The notes under the pieces are model-generated. The model had not been told where the DNA came from and searched no databases. It saw only the letters and a list, made by a program, of their open reading frames with translations. Positions 11,301-22,181 of a stretch of 64,000 nucleotides of DNA are shown here, in pieces. Source of the DNA: Nitzschia putrida (lineage: Eukaryota > Bacillariophyta > Bacillariophyceae > Bacillariales > Bacillariaceae); the NCBI GenBank assembly GCA_016586335.1, contig BLYE01000007.1:62001-126000 (forward strand), read 5' to 3'. The position numbers were made by a program, and so were the translations under genes. Position 1 is the stretch's first letter, and each line of letters begins with the position of its first letter.

Positions 11301-11975
11301 CTTGCGGGTATGTCGATTAGCTTGTACATTTCTTGTAGCGCCAATGGTAGCACTTTGGATTGAAGCCGTTTTGTCTTCATCCTTTTCCGCAATGGTAGTG
11401 GCATTTTGGGGACCCTTTGCTTCTTGTTCATCTGTAAGGGGCTCAGCTGTGACAATATCAACCGCTTGATCAGGCACGTTGGCAAGCACAGGAGGTTGGG
11501 TTTCGGGGCGAGCTTTCTCGATCGCACGAAGAATATGCGCTTCGGCTTCCGCCTCCATTGGATTCACAATTTTCAAATCCAAAGGAATTTCAATCGTCCC
11601 TTGTGGAGTGATCTTCGGTCGTTGAGGCGACCCTGTCGAGGATCCCGATCGGTCTCGGAGGATGCCGGCTGGTCTTTCTGTGGAAAGCAATTCACTACCA
11701 CCCCAAGAAACTTTCCTTTGATGTTTGTTCACTGTCTGAGGGTGGAGTGGAGGCAATCGGTTGGGGGACCTCGGTGCTGGTAGCCCAGGGCGCACCGGGG
11801 ACGCCGATGTAGTGGAATCAATCACCATATCATCACTGTCAACAGATCCACTTCCAAGGCCTGCCACAAATTCATCATTGTCGGAAGCTGACGACATGGA
11901 CAAATTGTTCATCCTTGCAGTCTCATTGAGGGGATCAGCCCCATTGCCAACAGCATTGTCGTTTTTGCTTGCCAT
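8384..11975 (-). CDS. MscS-type mechanosensitive ion channel, copy A
   Basis: Three exons, 11975-9308, 9215-9046 and 8965-8384, give 1139 aa. The introns are 92 and 80 bp. Splicing restores the MscS pore signature VSFMIGSASSSYFQGLIFIL followed by RCPYSIGDCI, which neither open frame contains alone. The first ~400 residues are hydrophilic and probably cytosolic. Hydrophobic segments follow from about residue 400 (near 10,770) down to the pore helix near residue 885. An EF-hand-like stretch (RPDRDGSLSVVQFV) sits just before the last two helices, as in plant and algal MscS-like proteins, so calcium control is plausible. The C-terminal part is the cytosolic beta and mixed domain. These channels open under membrane tension; plasma-membrane, ER or plastid location cannot be told. 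Copy B at 12,742 is a tandem paralogue with identical intron positions and phases. Confidence 0.93.
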
Positions 11976-12741
11976 TGTTGTTGTGTGCCACCAACCTTAT
12001 TGGTAGTCGTACGAAAGAATGGCTGGGTCGGAAGGACAACAAAAAATGTTGTGTCCAATGCCGCAGTTTCAGAGTCGTTGATGCTTCTCCAACTGTTGAA
12101 CTCTGGTCAACTTTTCACGGTCCGAGGTCCGAGGAAGCCGATCATTAAATATTTTTTACGCACCTCCCCAGTTTGACTGGGTGGAGTCTCGTGTTGTTGG
12201 TGGTGGCAGGAGGTGAGTGGAAAGGCATAATATTATTGTTTAGAGGAGAAAGCGTGTTTGCCACTGCATGCTCACAACAAGCTGAATCCCGTGCTCTTCA
12301 ATGTCGTCGAGAGGGGTGGTGGAAGGCGATGATCAAAACAAATACCTGTTCCACCTAGTACTAGAGTAAGCAGCCTTGCTATCTTGCAAACCAGTAAACT
12401 ACTCTACCGGTAGCAACTACTATGAGGAGCCGTGGAATGTATGCCAGAATGGAAAGTCAAACCGAGCCATCATCACGTATTATGTTGGCATGAAAGGAAG
12501 CACCACTGCGGATGAATTTTCTGTACATCATTCTATTCGAGCTAGTCCAGACCACCTACCCATTTCTACTGACTAGACTAGAGCTGATCTTGGTTAAAAA
12601 TCCATACAAAGTCACAACATGTAGTTCTTAGTTTGAAGGGTTACTCCTGGCTGCTACCGGCAGAATCCTTTCGATTTTGGAATACAATCGGGGCACCCAA
12701 ACTGCAGTTTCCAAATCACTTGGAACACTCAATGTTTCTTT
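11976..12741. other. Intergenic between the two channel copies
   Basis: The stretch contains the promoter region of copy A and the 3' end of copy B. The 10-bp palindrome CTACCGGTAG lies at 12404-12413. No supported gene; the short open frames here match nothing recognisable. Confidence 0.5.
12404..12413. repeat. CTACCGGTAG palindrome, occurrence 1
   Basis: Perfect 10-bp palindrome in the gap between the channel genes. The same 10-mer recurs at 28247, 33243 and 33956, always outside genes. Confidence 0.7.
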
Positions 12742-15700
12742 TTACTTTGGAGCCCGGGGAGGGAATTGGGCCTCGAGTGACTGGAACAACGAACCAGAAA
12801 TAGAGTCTTCCATGGTTGACTGGTTTCCTGTAGATCGCACACTGGCACCTGAACCAGTAGGGTCCGCAAGGGGGTGTACGAGTCCTGGAGCAACACCTTG
12901 CCCTTGGGGACTAAACTTCAAAGGGTTCTGGAAATTGACGGGTAGAGCTGGTTGTTCGTATACGATGTCCAACTTCTTGGCTAGTTCCACTCCGAATCTC
13001 ATCACATCGGATTGAGACATCCTGATTTGACCCCATTGGGCCCAACTTTCGCGGTGTGTCATGGCCACCAAATATTCAATGTAACCAAGACTAGCATTCA
13101 CGTCACAAGCACGGAAAACGCCCAAACCAAGCCACTCACGTGGGCGGTTGCGAATGAAACGTTCCAATGCATCTTGGAAAATAGCAACTTTCTCATTGGA
13201 AACTCCAATTGGGAACTTCATTGTATGAAATAGGGCGGCATTGGTTGATTTCGTCGAGTTGATGATTCGGGATTCGGCCATGGCACCGTTCGATAGAGAT
13301 GCCCGTTCATTGGTAAAACTAAAACGCTGTGGTAGAAAGAAGGTGAGGCTTGGCTCTCGCCAAAATCAACATCAATATCAAACATCCAATAAAACTCACC
13401 ACTTGGGTAGCAAAGAGAGTAATGTCTTCAACAATCCAAAACGGACTGCCCGATGACGGTGTTTCAACTGTTGGTGAACTGACATTAATACAGTCACCAA
13501 TGGAGTAGGGACAACGGATCAGGATGAAAATAAGTCCCTGGAAATAGGACGAACTGGCACTACCGATCACTGTTATTATTGTGATACAAACGAAACAAAC
13601 GGTGAGAGACATGTTCACCAGAAAAGATAACTCTTCGATTCACCCACGGTATACTCACTAAATGAAACGGAAACAACGATACCCGATACTGACACAAACA
13701 ATGCCAGAGGATCAATTCCAAACACGTAAAGCGATACGACGAAGACAGCTGCGTAGAAGCCAATGTTGAAGACGGATTCAAATTGGCCGTCGACCCGCGT
13801 GCTATTGCTCACTGAAGCCCTCAACAGGCGAATCTCCTTGTAAACGTTGTCGATAGAGCGAACGAAATGCACCATCGAGAGGGAACCATCGCGGTCGGGA
13901 CGGAAAAGCTTGATGAGATCCATCAGTTTATCGTGATCGAGCGTGCCATCTGACTTCGCACCAAGGAGAGCAAGAACCTCAAAATCCAGAGTGTCATCCG
14001 ATTCTGACAAGATCATGAGTCTACGAAACACCTCTTGAGCGTTGGTAATACAATCCTCACGGTTTCCGGCAGCCCCGAAACTCGCAGAGAATGGCAAGTC
14101 GGTTCGCAAGCTTCGAACGGCACGACGGAAGTGCATCAAAGATGAAATAGAGATGGCTTCATTGGTTCTAGAAACCTCTGTCGGTTCTTCCCATACGCCA
14201 AGTAGCTTAACAATGCGGTTCTTCTGAGCCTGTGAAAGCTTTCCAGTGAGAGGATTGCGATCATCGGGATCCAAGATCATGCTACTAACTCCGCCGAGAG
14301 TTCCAGACCTATGGGACATGGACTCATCGGCATTGGGTTCACTCTTATCTTCATCTGCATCATCCACCATCTCACCAATTGATTCTTGAGACAGAGCCGC
14401 AAACACAGTTCCACCACGAGCTTTCAATTGAATTCGCCCTTGATTAGATATTACTTGGCGACTGAGAGTAGCAACCTGAGTGATCAGCAAGATCTTCTTC
14501 ATCACCACCGCCAGCTTGTCGGAATATTGATAGTAGGTCTGCTTTCCCAAAAATATTCCCATCCAGAATCGCTTGATTGCCACGGCCACAGGAATACCGG
14601 ATGCCAAAGCAAGGACTCGTCGGTTCCATTCGGAATCTGCAAGATTGCCGTCTGGGTTGCTTTCATTGAACAAATCAATAGCATTTTGAAAATACAACCA
14701 GTGAGCGAAAAAAGGATGCTTCCCTGAAATTAGCGCCCAATCATACAACGACCAAGCAAACAACACGAAAGGCCATCCTCTAGCTTGCATCACAAACAGT
14801 GGAATGCGGGCTCCAAACCGGAACAGGTACCCACGGTCAATGGCGAGGTAGTCAATCAACATCAGTTGGGTGCCCATTGCCATCAAGAGAGTTGTCATTT
14901 GACGGACACCAAAGAACAATAGATAATACGAAATGGACGTCATGGCGGGGTCAATGACACTCCCACTGGTGTTACGGAGAGTGCCATCTTCGTCCTGTCC
15001 TGCGTAGCGACCTGTGGGCGGGTTGCCAGTGAAGTAGAACAGAATTGCTGCAGCTCCCAAGGAAGGAAGGCCAATGTAGACGATGATAAGTTGGAGGATC
15101 ATGTAGATTCGAGATTTCTGAGGGAGAATGAAACTCTTGATGCCGCCCACAAACGCCCATTCGTCAAACATGAGAGAAGTTACCTTCTTGGACCAGGGGG
15201 TGACGGGCGTGGAAGACTCAGCTCTCCCATCACTAGGACTAAGGCCATTGTCGTCGTCTTTCTTTTTGGAAGGATCCGAAGCATGGGAAGCAGCTCCCAT
15301 CTCTTCGTCCAGAGCCTGATCGTCTTCATCTTTGATGGCCTCGAGGGTGTCTTCATAGTTGGCAGCGGAACTGGCTCGGCGTCGTCGCATGGTTTGCATG
15401 CGAACCAATTTCCTCTCAGGTACTTGTGACTCAAACATTTTTTCAGCATTTTGAGCAAAAGTGTCAAAGGATGTCACTGGATGTTCGTCTTCCTCTTCTG
15501 CAACAGGCTCAATTCCAGTTGCGACACTTTCCAAAGTGTTGTTACGAGACCTTGGTGTGAAATTATCGGGGTCGTCGAGTGGCTCCAGGAAAGAAAACTG
15601 ATTTTCCGCATGAAGCGTTTCAATGGCAATGGTGAGCCCAGCCAATTGTTGGTCCATCGTAGGCTTGCGATTGTGCCGATTTCTCTGAACGTTTTTCGCA

Positions 15701-16341
15701 GCAGCAATGCTTGTACTATGAATAGACTGGGTTTTGTCTTCGTCCTTTTTGGCACTCTCTGTGTTTTGGCGAATCATGGATTCACCATCTTCGTCGACAG
15801 GGGGTTCAGCTGTGACAATATCCACTGCCTGATCAGGCACGTTGGTAAGCACAGGAGGCTGCGTTTCAGGGCGAGCTTTCTCGATCGCACGAAGAATATG
15901 CGCTTCGGCTTCTGCCTCCATTGGATTGACAATGTTCAAGTTCAAAGGAATTTCAATGATTCCCTGTGGAGTAACCTTTGGTCGTTGAGGCGATCCTGTC
16001 GAAGATCCCGACCTGTCTCGCAGAATGCCAGCTGGTCTTTCTGTAGAAAGCAATTCACTACCACCCCAAGAAACTTTGCGTTGGTGTTTGGCAGCACTCT
16101 GAGGGTGCCGAGGAGGCAATCGAGCAGGAGATTTTGGTGCAGGTGCTTCAGGACGAGTCGGAGATGTCGATGAAGTTGTATTAATTGCCATCTCTTGACT
16201 ATCGAACGAGCCACTCCCAAGTCCTGCGACAAAACCATCAAAATCAGAAGCTGACGACATGGACAAATTGTTCATTCGATCAGTCTCATTGAGGGGATCA
16301 GCTCCACTACCAGAAGCATTGCCGTTGCTGGTCGGATTCAT
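12742..16341 (-). CDS. MscS-type mechanosensitive ion channel, copy B
   Basis: Three exons, 16341-13659, 13569-13400 and 13326-12742, give 1145 aa. The introns are 89 and 73 bp and sit at exactly the same codons and phases as in copy A. I chose the ATG at 16341 because MNPTSNG aligns with the start of copy A; an ATG eight codons upstream is possible. Order of parts: disordered N-terminus with the shared KVSWGGSELLSTERPAGILR block, hydrophobic helices, EF-hand-like RPDRDGSLSMVHFV, pore helix (VSFMIGSASSSYFQ) and cytosolic C-terminal domain. The pore and helix segments are nearly identical to copy A. The acidic N-terminal linkers and the last ~40 residues differ, so the copies may differ in gating, partners or targeting. 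Role: tension-gated ion channel, as for copy A. Confidence 0.93.
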
Positions 16342-17471
16342 TATTGTTGAATGTAGTGAATACAAATCGAAAAGAGTGACTGCGAGGGATAAGAAATGCT
16401 GTGCAATTGCACTTTCACACTGTTGTGTCTAGACTTCTCCCACCACTACTCTGGTTTCTAGTACCACCACGTGCAGGGAGGACGATTGTGAATGGTTTGT
16501 GTTTGCCAGAACAAGAAAAAGATTCTTGTGGTACGTAATCCGCATATACTAAAGTTCGACCGGTTTTCGCGAAGGGTCACGTGTCGTCTTGAGAATGGGT
16601 GGAGATGCGCAAGCGTACGTCACCAGCTACAGCGGAATTCGTAGATTCTGTACGGTACCTCGCAAATCGAAACCCGATGTCATTTCCAATAACACATTCT
16701 TTGAGATGTAAACGAATCAGACGACTATTCTATCGTGTGAAACTAGGCGCTGTGAGCAATAAGCTCTCAAACAAGAAGTTAATGGTTCGTTGTCGCTGTT
16801 GTCGCCCAAGCATTTTTCATGATCGATGAGCGGTAAAGTTTCCACAATAATCTACAATTGCAGGAGCTAGAGTTGTAGGTAGATCACTCTTTGATGCGAT
16901 CGTTGCCAACTGTTAATACACGGATATTCCTCTCTACTTCAAGAGTTGCTACCTCTAGTAACTTCCTCAGCAATCATTTTGAGAAGCCATAGCTACAACT
17001 AACGTATACTAGTACTCCTTTTTGTACAAGGACTAAACACTACTAATAGACGTGTTTCCTTGTTGCCAAAATCAGGACCTCTTCATTACAAAAGTACCAT
17101 GTTGTTGTTGTGGATCATCACCTTCCACAATCTTCGCGTTGCCGGAAGCATGACTGCTGCCAACCGATGCAACTCCATCCAACACCACCGCGGGGCTAAA
17201 GATCTCGATAATGGCCCAAAAAGTTAGCCATGTTGAATGTCCAGCTACAGAGGTGGGATTTAACTTTGCCACGCCGGGCCTCCCTTAGTTTTTGGCGGAG
17301 TGATCCACACAATGCTTATTTACCTAGACAAATCAATTACAGCATCCTGTCCTGGCCAGAGCGTGTGGATCGGATTTTTTTGGTTGCCAAGGCGCAAAAT
17401 AGAATGTGGTTTCCCATCCTTCGAACAGGAACCACATTGAGGATCAGCAACAGTATCTAGCTATTATTACT
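16342..17471. other. Divergent intergenic region between channel B and the ARM-like gene
   Basis: Channel B runs left and the next gene runs right, so this 1.1 kb must hold both promoters. No domain-bearing frame is present. A 66-codon minus-strand frame at 17072-17272 was judged too weak to call. Confidence 0.5.
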
Positions 17472-19094
17472 ATGTTTTGTTTTCCGAGCGAAACCAAGGA
17501 GTGGGAAACGAATGAAATGAGTCCCATGGAATTGCAACAGTATAAAAAGCAACACGCTGCCGAAGTGTCCCGCATTCGTGAGATCATAATGCAAGGAACG
17601 ATGACTTCTTCTCTTCAAGACGGCGATGATGAGACGATTCTGGCAAATCTAGAAAGCCTCGTCCAATTTTCTTCCTCGGAACCATCCAAAGAAGATGGCG
17701 CCATTCTCGTCTCGAGTGGAACGCTAGAACAAGTGTTGGGTTTGCTGCGCAAAAGCGTGGAGGAGGAGACTATGGCGAAAGTGGAAATTCCGAGGACTGC
17801 CCTTCAATTTGTTTCTCAATTGACACAATCCGCCAGTGATGCACTCAAGAATGATCATTTGTTGCCTTCTTTGACAACGATCCATCAAGTCATGTCTATC
17901 TATGGAGAAGATTCCCTTTTGGCACAATTCGGTTGCTCGTTTCTACGAAGCATGTCCAATCCTTTGCTGCAAGAACTTGTTGCTGCCGAAAGTCCTGTGT
18001 GTCTCATGACAGCCATGAAACGTCATCCCGAAAATGCTTTGGTACAAGAACATGGAAATGCTGCTCTCTACAATTTACTGCCAGTCTGTCACGAAGAATC
18101 CTTGAAGGATGCATCGTTGGGAGACCACCCCCTGCCAGCCATTGTATTGCGCGGCATGGAACAACATGGCAAAGTGTTGGCCGTCCAACAATACGGTTTG
18201 TTGGTCTTGGATCGTGTTTGCCAAATGGACCAAGAATTGGTGGAAATTGTTCTGGCCGAAGGTGCCTTGAATGTGGTTTTGGGTGACGACTTTTTCCCCA
18301 TGGCCTTGGACGATGATTGTTTGGCCCAATTGTTGTGTCAATTTCTTCGTGACTTGTCCCGCCAAACAAGTCAAGACATTCGCCGCGCCATGGCCGTCAA
18401 GGGCGGCCTCCAAGCCGTGGTCCGATTGATGGATTGTCATGCCGACGCGATCAATGTCCAGGACCCTGCCATGGCGTGTTTACGCAATTTGTGTGTCCAT
18501 CCGGACAATCGGGAAGAAGCCTTGAAGGAAGAATCGTTGATTCCAACGATTTTGTGGCGGATGAATCGATTTTGGGAAGATGCGGCGATTTGTGCGTACG
18601 CATGTGATGTGTTGGGACGGTTGGTGTGTACTCCTCCTCCTTCGGTTGGGGAGGATGGTAGTAGTGTAGTTGGAACGTCGTCGACGGCTACTACTACAGG
18701 CACGACCATTTCGGCCAAGGACTGTGTCATGGGACATCCATTAGGACTGGCGGTGGCATTGCGAGCCATGAAAACACATCGAGATCATGGTGGTGTCCAA
18801 GATCGAGCCGTGTTTTTCTTGTTGGGTGTCTGCGAAGGAAATGTGGCAGGAGTCAACAAACTTGCCGGCCATTGGACACAGGACGAGGACGAAACCAATC
18901 CAAAAGATTTGAGAATGTTTCTTCGAGAAACCCGAGTTCCACCCCGTGGCGTGGATCGACTGAAAGAATTGATTCGTATTGTAGAAAGTGGGCTGGATCC
19001 TCAGTTCATGGTGAAATCGCAAGACGAACCAGAATCGGGAGGTCGGATTCGCAGTTACTTTTCGAGACGATGGCCGTTGGGAACAGCTTCGTAA
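17472..19094 (+). CDS. Armadillo-like helical repeat protein
   Basis: 540 aa from the ATG at 17472. The frame is open a further 66 bp upstream, to an ATG at 17406, but the codons between look non-coding. The whole body is made of leucine-rich helix pairs of armadillo/HEAT type, for example QDPAMACLRNLCVHPDNREEAL and VQDRAVFFLLGVCEGNVAGV. There is no signal peptide or membrane segment, so it is probably cytosolic or nuclear. A short Thr/Ser/Gly insert (near 18650-18710) interrupts the repeats. Proteins of this shape are usually binding platforms. I cannot name a partner, and the ARM assignment rests on pattern only. No intron is needed. Confidence 0.75.
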   Translation: MFCFPSETKEWETNEMSPMELQQYKKQHAAEVSRIREIIMQGTMTSSLQDGDDETILANLESLVQFSSSEPSKEDGAILVSSGTLEQVLGLLRKSVEEETMAKVEIPRTALQFVSQLTQSASDALKNDHLLPSLTTIHQVMSIYGEDSLLAQFGCSFLRSMSNPLLQELVAAESPVCLMTAMKRHPENALVQEHGNAALYNLLPVCHEESLKDASLGDHPLPAIVLRGMEQHGKVLAVQQYGLLVLDRVCQMDQELVEIVLAEGALNVVLGDDFFPMALDDDCLAQLLCQFLRDLSRQTSQDIRRAMAVKGGLQAVVRLMDCHADAINVQDPAMACLRNLCVHPDNREEALKEESLIPTILWRMNRFWEDAAICAYACDVLGRLVCTPPPSVGEDGSSVVGTSSTATTTGTTISAKDCVMGHPLGLAVALRAMKTHRDHGGVQDRAVFFLLGVCEGNVAGVNKLAGHWTQDEDETNPKDLRMFLRETRVPPRGVDRLKELIRIVESGLDPQFMVKSQDEPESGGRIRSYFSRRWPLGTAS

Positions 19095-19552
19095 ACACGA
19101 GAAAGAGAAGGGGCAGGCGGGTGCGAATAGGGAAGAATGAAAGATTGTTTGATACGATAGATTTGCATGTTACTATATTCTAAAATCTAAAGAATCCTTT
19201 CTTACTACGGTAGCAACCTGCCACACCACCGGTGCAAGGGTTAGTGTTAGCAACTGAGAGCGGGACTGACAGCTTGGCGGCAGGGACCTCGTACGTAGAG
19301 ATGCTGTAGAGTCAAGTACTAAAATGGAGTAGATAAAGTGGGTCACAATAGCTTCTCGTGACCCAAGTACGACATCTTTTGTTATCTTGCGAGTTGCGAG
19401 CGACTGCATCCGGCAACGACGACAACCACATTCATCACGACAAGAACGGTTCGAGTTGCCCAAACTTTACGAGAACTGTTCTGTATTGCATTACACTAAT
19501 CCTACTACTACTACTACTACTACTACTTACCAACCAAAAATAACGTATCAAG
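19095..19552. other. Intergenic and probable 5' leader of the NTF2-like gene
   Basis: Holds the 3' end of the ARM-like gene and the promoter of the next gene. Just before the start codon there is a CTA trinucleotide tract (19503-19528). No other feature supported. Confidence 0.5.
19503..19528 (+). repeat. (CTA)n trinucleotide tract in a probable 5' leader
   Basis: About eight consecutive ACT/CTA units end about 25 bp before the ATG at 19553, so the tract is probably transcribed as part of the 5' untranslated region. Confidence 0.75.
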
Positions 19553-20800
19553 ATGCCTTTGTTTGGACGCAAAAAGAAAAAAGAGGACAAGGCACCCGCC
19601 AACAACAACTCCAAGGGCAACAAGAAGAGTAGCAACAATAACAACAGTGCAGCATCCGCGAAACCTCAAGTCGTGGTCAAGATTGTGGGCGACTCCAAAC
19701 ATGTAACAACCACTAAAATGGATGATCGTGGTAATGCCATTCGAGAAACTGTTATTTCCAAATTGAGTCCTGAAGAACTTCGGATGCTCTCTGGAAATGA
19801 TGACAATGGAGGATTCGCGACTTCCTATAGAGACTTGCCTACGGCTTCTGTTACTGCTGCTGCTGCGACTCATCCAGCGACTGGTCAAGCGCTTAGTGCG
19901 ACCGCTCGGACTTCCAATAAAAAGGCAACCAACAACACTAATAATTCCAAAAAGCCTGGAAAATCGCTCGAGGAGGCCTTGGGAAATGCTCCCTACACTC
20001 CACCACCGCCTGCCCCTTACAATCCTCATAATCCTTCTGGAGGACGTCCCAATCCTCCTTCAGATGAACCCTCTATTGCAGCTTGGAGTTTGACGGATGA
20101 CCTCAACCGCCCTCCTGCCCAACTACGAAATCAACAGCAACAACATCATGTGAATGATGATCCTTCTATTGCAGGCTGGAGTCTAGCCGAAGGTATCACC
20201 AGCAACCCTTCGGTCCAGCCAGTGAGAAATGCAGCAGCGCCACCACCATCTCAACCACAACAGCAACAGCAACAATCTCAACAACCCCTCCGACCCGTCC
20301 GCGAAGACATTTCTTCCACTCCCAGCGCTGATTCGAATGGTGGTGCTGGTGGTGCTGGTGCTGCTGGTGGCACTGCTGCAAACGACGAACAAGCCATGAT
20401 TGCCATGACCCGCGAATTGGTCAAACAATTCATTGCCGATATTTGGAATCGCGGTGATGTCGAATTGATTCCTCGCGTATGTCATCGCAAATTGCGTTTT
20501 AATGGCCATGTCGGTATGGATTTGGTCGGTCATGATGGATTTGCCCGAATGGTTACGACCGTTCGAGATGCCTTGACAGATTATCATTGTGAAATTCATA
20601 GTATGGTAGTGGAAAGTAACAAGGCATTTTGTCGGTTGCGGTTCAGTGGTAAACATACTGGGAATTTGTTGGGGTATCCGCCGACGGGTAAGACGGTTAC
20701 GTGGATGGGTGCTTCGGAATTTACTTGTAAGGATGGACAAATTCTCAAAGTATGGGAATTGGGTGATGTCAAGTCGTTGGAAGAGCAACTGCGGAGTTGA
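19553..20800 (+). CDS. NTF2/SnoaL-like domain protein with disordered N-terminus
   Basis: 415 aa. Residues 1 to about 280 are basic then Pro/Gln/Asn/Ser-rich and look disordered, with a KKKKEDK stretch at the start. A short motif is present twice, about 40 residues apart: DEPSIAAWSLTDDLN and DDPSIAGWSLAEGIT. The C-terminal ~130 residues match the SnoaL/polyketide-cyclase branch of the NTF2-like fold: a helical start (ELVKQFIADIWNRGDVELI), then VGHDGFARMVTTVRDALTDY, then strands ending with FTCKDGQILKVWELGD. Members of this fold bind small molecules or act as protein interaction modules. Which applies here cannot be told. No introns, no targeting signal. Confidence 0.75.
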   Translation: MPLFGRKKKKEDKAPANNNSKGNKKSSNNNNSAASAKPQVVVKIVGDSKHVTTTKMDDRGNAIRETVISKLSPEELRMLSGNDDNGGFATSYRDLPTASVTAAAATHPATGQALSATARTSNKKATNNTNNSKKPGKSLEEALGNAPYTPPPPAPYNPHNPSGGRPNPPSDEPSIAAWSLTDDLNRPPAQLRNQQQQHHVNDDPSIAGWSLAEGITSNPSVQPVRNAAAPPPSQPQQQQQQSQQPLRPVREDISSTPSADSNGGAGGAGAAGGTAANDEQAMIAMTRELVKQFIADIWNRGDVELIPRVCHRKLRFNGHVGMDLVGHDGFARMVTTVRDALTDYHCEIHSMVVESNKAFCRLRFSGKHTGNLLGYPPTGKTVTWMGASEFTCKDGQILKVWELGDVKSLEEQLRS

Positions 20801-21188
20801 GAGAAGCAAGAATAATACTTGTTGTGAGAGCGTGGAACGAGTACTAGTAGTACAATGATAGTAAATAGGTGTTGCAGGTAGCAATTGGAATGGTAGTGAA
20901 AACATGCTATTTTTGATTGTAGAAGTGCTGAGCCAGTGTAGTCATTGTGGTTGGAATCGTTGGAGTCGTCTACAAAATATAATTTGGGGAATAATTTCCC
21001 CCTTATTTCCCCGTACCCCAGGGACAGTCATCCTCGCTGCAGGAGGAGCCAAGACGCGAGCCATCGGCGTTGATCCGACATTGCTTTGTTTTGCGTCCCG
21101 TTCCTCCTGTACATTGTACTCGTACTGTTGTAACGACTTGACCCTTTGGCATTGTTTCCACAAGTAGTAGTTTTTAGATACAACAATA
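20801..21188. other. Intergenic, upstream of coatomer zeta
   Basis: Holds the 3' end of the NTF2-like gene and the promoter of the next plus-strand gene. No reading frame or RNA gene supported. Confidence 0.5.
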
Positions 21189-21999
21189 ATGGTACGCTTG
21201 TTGTTGTTTGGGTTGGTTGATTGATGTTCCGTTGTTCCGTTATTGTTACGTGGAATCTCGTGGTTGTTTGTGGCAGTTCGAATCATCTCTTATCATCTCA
21301 TTGCATGACTCCTTTCTTGTCCTCACCCACCCCTCAACTCAACACTTCCCTCGTCTTTTCCTTTTACAGTCTTTGCCTCCGTTACTCCCCAAATTGGATG
21401 CCATCTTGGTCTTGGACAATGAAGGCCAACGATTGGCTGGAAAGTATTATGGTTCTTTCTTGTCTCAACCCCAAGATGGAAAGACGGCACAAGAACTCAA
21501 AAAGAACTTTGAGGTTCAATTGCAACAAAAGATTGCAGGCATTGTGGCCCGCCCCGATGCTGCCGAAGTTGTTACCATTCAAGGAAAGACCGCTGTCTTT
21601 TGTGGAGGCTCTGGTCCTGGAGCTGGCGGAGATGTGCGTCTCGTTCATGTAGGACCCTCCAATGAGAGTGAGCTGGTCTTGGCCTATTTGTGTGAAGGCA
21701 TGTACGATGGATTGTCCCAACTCATGGGTGGTGCCATGGACCGAGCCATGATTTTGGAGAATCTAGAACTCGTCTTTTTGTTGGTGGACGAGCACTGTGA
21801 TGGAGGATTGATTCTAGAGACGGATGGAACCAAGTTGGCCGGAGCAGTCTTTTTGCGAGACGAAGAGCCAACTCCGGAGATGGGAGGACAAGCAGTTCCC
21901 CAAGCGCAGGGATTGCCACCGGGTGTTTCTTCAGGAGAAATGTCTATTGGACAAGCCCTTCGTCAAGCAAGAGACCAATGGTTGTCGGGGGGAATGTAA
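21189..21999 (+). CDS. COPZ: Coatomer subunit zeta
   Basis: Two exons, 21189-21191 (the ATG alone) and 21370-21999, give 210 aa. The 178-bp intron starts GTACGC directly after the ATG and ends TACAG; joining gives MSLPPLLPKLDAILVLD. The body is a longin-type sigma/zeta adaptin fold: LDNEGQRLAGKYYG, later GPSNESELVLAYLCEGMYDGL and LLVDEHCDGGLILETDG, all typical of zeta-COP. The protein is part of the F-subcomplex of the COPI coat, which carries vesicles from Golgi to ER and within the Golgi. Length agrees with the family (about 180-210 aa). The extra C-terminal ~30 residues, Pro/Gln-rich then helical, are less conserved. An alternative is an in-frame start inside the intron sequence, but that would add a poorly conserved leader. 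Confidence 0.92.
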
Positions 22000-22181
22000 T
22001 AGGAGAATTAGCATTACCATTGTCATTCTACTTCCAGATTACTACCGGCATTTGTAGTAGTTCCACACTATCAAGCATGAGACACAATGCTGCTTGTACA
22101 CAAAGAGTTGGCTACCACAACACAACTTTACTACCGTACTGCTTTTTGTTCAGTTTGCCGTTTGTCACCAAGAGGTGCGTT

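Noticed and set aside
15451..16173. 240-codon plus-strand frame inside channel B
   Set aside because: Antisense shadow of the conserved N-terminal coding sequence; the matching stretch in copy A does not give the same frame.
17072..17272. 66-codon minus frame in the divergent promoter region
   Set aside because: No domain or signal and lies between two promoters; not enough to call a gene.
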